Part shown: positions 62,986 through 64,000 of the stretch, one piece after another
Numbering within the stretch: position 1 is the stretch's first letter
How the letters are laid out: each line of letters begins with the position of its first letter
From: Psychroflexus torquis ATCC 700755
GTDB lineage: Bacteria; Bacteroidota; Bacteroidia; Flavobacteriales; Flavobacteriaceae
NCBI RefSeq assembly: GCF_000153485.2
Contig: NC_018721.1
Location: 310,001-374,000, forward strand
Direction: 5' to 3'
DNA length: 64,000 nt
The notes under the pieces: generated by a model
The model's input: only the letters and a program-made list of their open reading frames with translations
Database searches by the model: none
Told to the model about the DNA's origin: nothing
Made by a program: the position numbers and the translations under genes

Positions 62986-64000
62986 ATGACACATTACTTC
63001 TCATCCGACTTTAAACTTGGTATTTTAGGTGGAGGACAGCTAGGTAAAATGATGCTGTACGACACTAGAAAACTTGATATCCAAACCTATGTTATGGATC
63101 CAAACCCAGAGGCACCCTCAAAAATTGCTTGTAACCATTTTGAGACTGGTGATCTTATGGATTACGACCGTGTCATGGAATTTGGAAAACAAGTTGACGT
63201 ACTGACTTTTGAAATTGAATTTGTAAATGTCAAAGCCTTAGAAGACCTAGAGGCTTCCGGGGTAAAAGTATACCCCTCTGCTGCTACTCTAAATAAAATT
63301 CAAAACAAATCTGTACAAAAGGAATTTTATAAAGCCAACCAAATACCTACAGCAGATTTTACGACTTATCCATCTCTAGAGGCTTTGAAAAAAGATGTTT
63401 CTGAGGGAAAAGTCAAATTCCCCTTTGTTTGGAAAAGCAGTACAGGAGGTTATGATGGAAAAGGAGTAAGTGTTATTAAATCTGAAAAAAATCTAGAGGC
63501 TTTGCCCAATGGTGAATGTCTTACTGAAGAGTTGGTAGATTTCAAAACTGAAATCGCTATTATAGTAGCAAGAAATGTCTCTGGAAATATCAAAACTTAT
63601 CCGGTGGTGGAGATGGAGTTTAACCCCGATACCAACCAAGTGGAATATGTGCTTTGCCCAGCAAGAATAGAGCCTTCTATTGCTGAGAAAGCAAGAAATT
63701 TAGCACAATTAGTATCCAATAGATTTGAACATGTAGGCTTGTTGGCCATAGAAATGTTTCTAACTCAAGACGATGATATCATTGTTAACGAAGTTGCTCC
63801 AAGACCACACAATAGTGGTCATTTTAGCATTGAAGGCAGTTATACAAATCAATTTGAACAACACTTAAGAGCAATCCTCGATTTACCTTTAGGAGAGACT
63901 TCCAGTAAAACCAACTCGGTTATGGTCAATTTAGTTGGTGAAGAAAACCACACTGGAGATGTGGTTTACCAAGGCATCCAAACCATTATGGATATGCCAG
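62986..64000 (+). CDS. purK: N5-carboxyaminoimidazole ribonucleotide synthase, truncated by window end
   Basis: 338 codons are visible, beginning MTHYFSSDFKLGILGGGQLG; the gene runs off the right edge. ATP-grasp enzyme of purine synthesis: AIR, ATP and bicarbonate to N5-CAIR. Signatures are LGILGGGQLGKMML at the N-terminus, FPFVWKSSTGGYDGKG (ATP loop) and IIVNEVAPRPHNSGH (Mg ligands). Start chosen as the ATG in front of the conserved Rossmann segment. TATTTTTG (62974-62981) just ahead suggests a very short leader. Confidence 0.95.
   Translation, partial: MTHYFSSDFKLGILGGGQLGKMMLYDTRKLDIQTYVMDPNPEAPSKIACNHFETGDLMDYDRVMEFGKQVDVLTFEIEFVNVKALEDLEASGVKVYPSAATLNKIQNKSVQKEFYKANQIPTADFTTYPSLEALKKDVSEGKVKFPFVWKSSTGGYDGKGVSVIKSEKNLEALPNGECLTEELVDFKTEIAIIVARNVSGNIKTYPVVEMEFNPDTNQVEYVLCPARIEPSIAEKARNLAQLVSNRFEHVGLLAIEMFLTQDDDIIVNEVAPRPHNSGHFSIEGSYTNQFEQHLRAILDLPLGETSSKTNSVMVNLVGEENHTGDVVYQGIQTIMDMP

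Noticed and set aside
62869..62994. N-terminal extension of the histidine kinase to 62994
   Set aside because: It would overlap the purK start; the ATG at 62868 directly precedes the first membrane helix.
1..64000. tRNA, rRNA or integrase-attachment site around the defence region
   Set aside because: I looked for cloverleaf-like segments and tyrosine recombinase genes near 12.6-24 kb and saw none; the direct repeats do not include a tRNA end.

Overview
The window looks like a chromosome segment of a marine or cold-living member of the Flavobacteriaceae (Bacteroidetes). The evidence is the low G+C, promoters of the TTG / TAnnTTTG type, type IX secretion cargo with a PorP/SprF partner, many lipoproteins, and REP/RAYT and MITE debris. 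The 1509-residue Cas9 resembles, as far as I remember, the Psychroflexus torquis protein; that genus assignment is recall and was not checked by any search.

Layout. 1-2.6 kb: a short repeat cluster and a secreted M28 peptidase. 2.7-12.6 kb: a complete type II-C CRISPR-Cas locus. It has a tracrRNA gene on the minus strand whose promoter abuts the cas9 start, then cas9, a tandemly duplicated RAYT/REP module between cas9 and cas1, cas1, cas2, and an array of 28 repeats plus a degenerate terminal one. 12.6-24.4 kb: a defence and mobile-element zone. It holds a phospholipase-D-like gene cut by an IS, an IS1595 remnant, a relict second CRISPR terminus and a four-gene Wadjet (JetABCD) operon. The Wadjet operon lies between two copies of a 292-bp direct repeat that contains the promoter of a small membrane-protein/HTH gene pair. 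24.6-41 kb: secreted metalloprotease, HAD phosphatase, a giant type IX cargo protein with its PorP/SprF partner, DUF808 protein, glycosyltransferase, a large tandem-repeat block and small exported proteins. 41.3-52.2 kb: more decay and insertion. An IS630 element splits a small membrane-protein gene, RHS toxin fragments lie nearby, an IS200/IS605 element sits inside a LytS/LytTR two-component pair, and a bipA/typA copy is ruined and carries a MITE. An intact DUF2490 / NTF2-like lipoprotein / carbonic anhydrase run lies among them. 52.3-64 kb: conserved housekeeping genes (thioredoxin-fold lipoprotein, ABC-F ATPase, mltG, GNAT, dapF, htrA, hpt, adk, obg, histidine kinase, purK running off the end).

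How the parts fit. The CRISPR locus and the Wadjet operon form one defence neighbourhood, and sequence shared between them (expanded CRISPR repeats, array terminus) shows they have exchanged or duplicated segments. A family of about 180-210-bp MITEs with TTA/TAA target duplications recurs at 24.4, 28.6, 34.4, 50.8 and 51.9 kb. In two places the insertion of an IS can be undone on paper to restore an intact reading frame.
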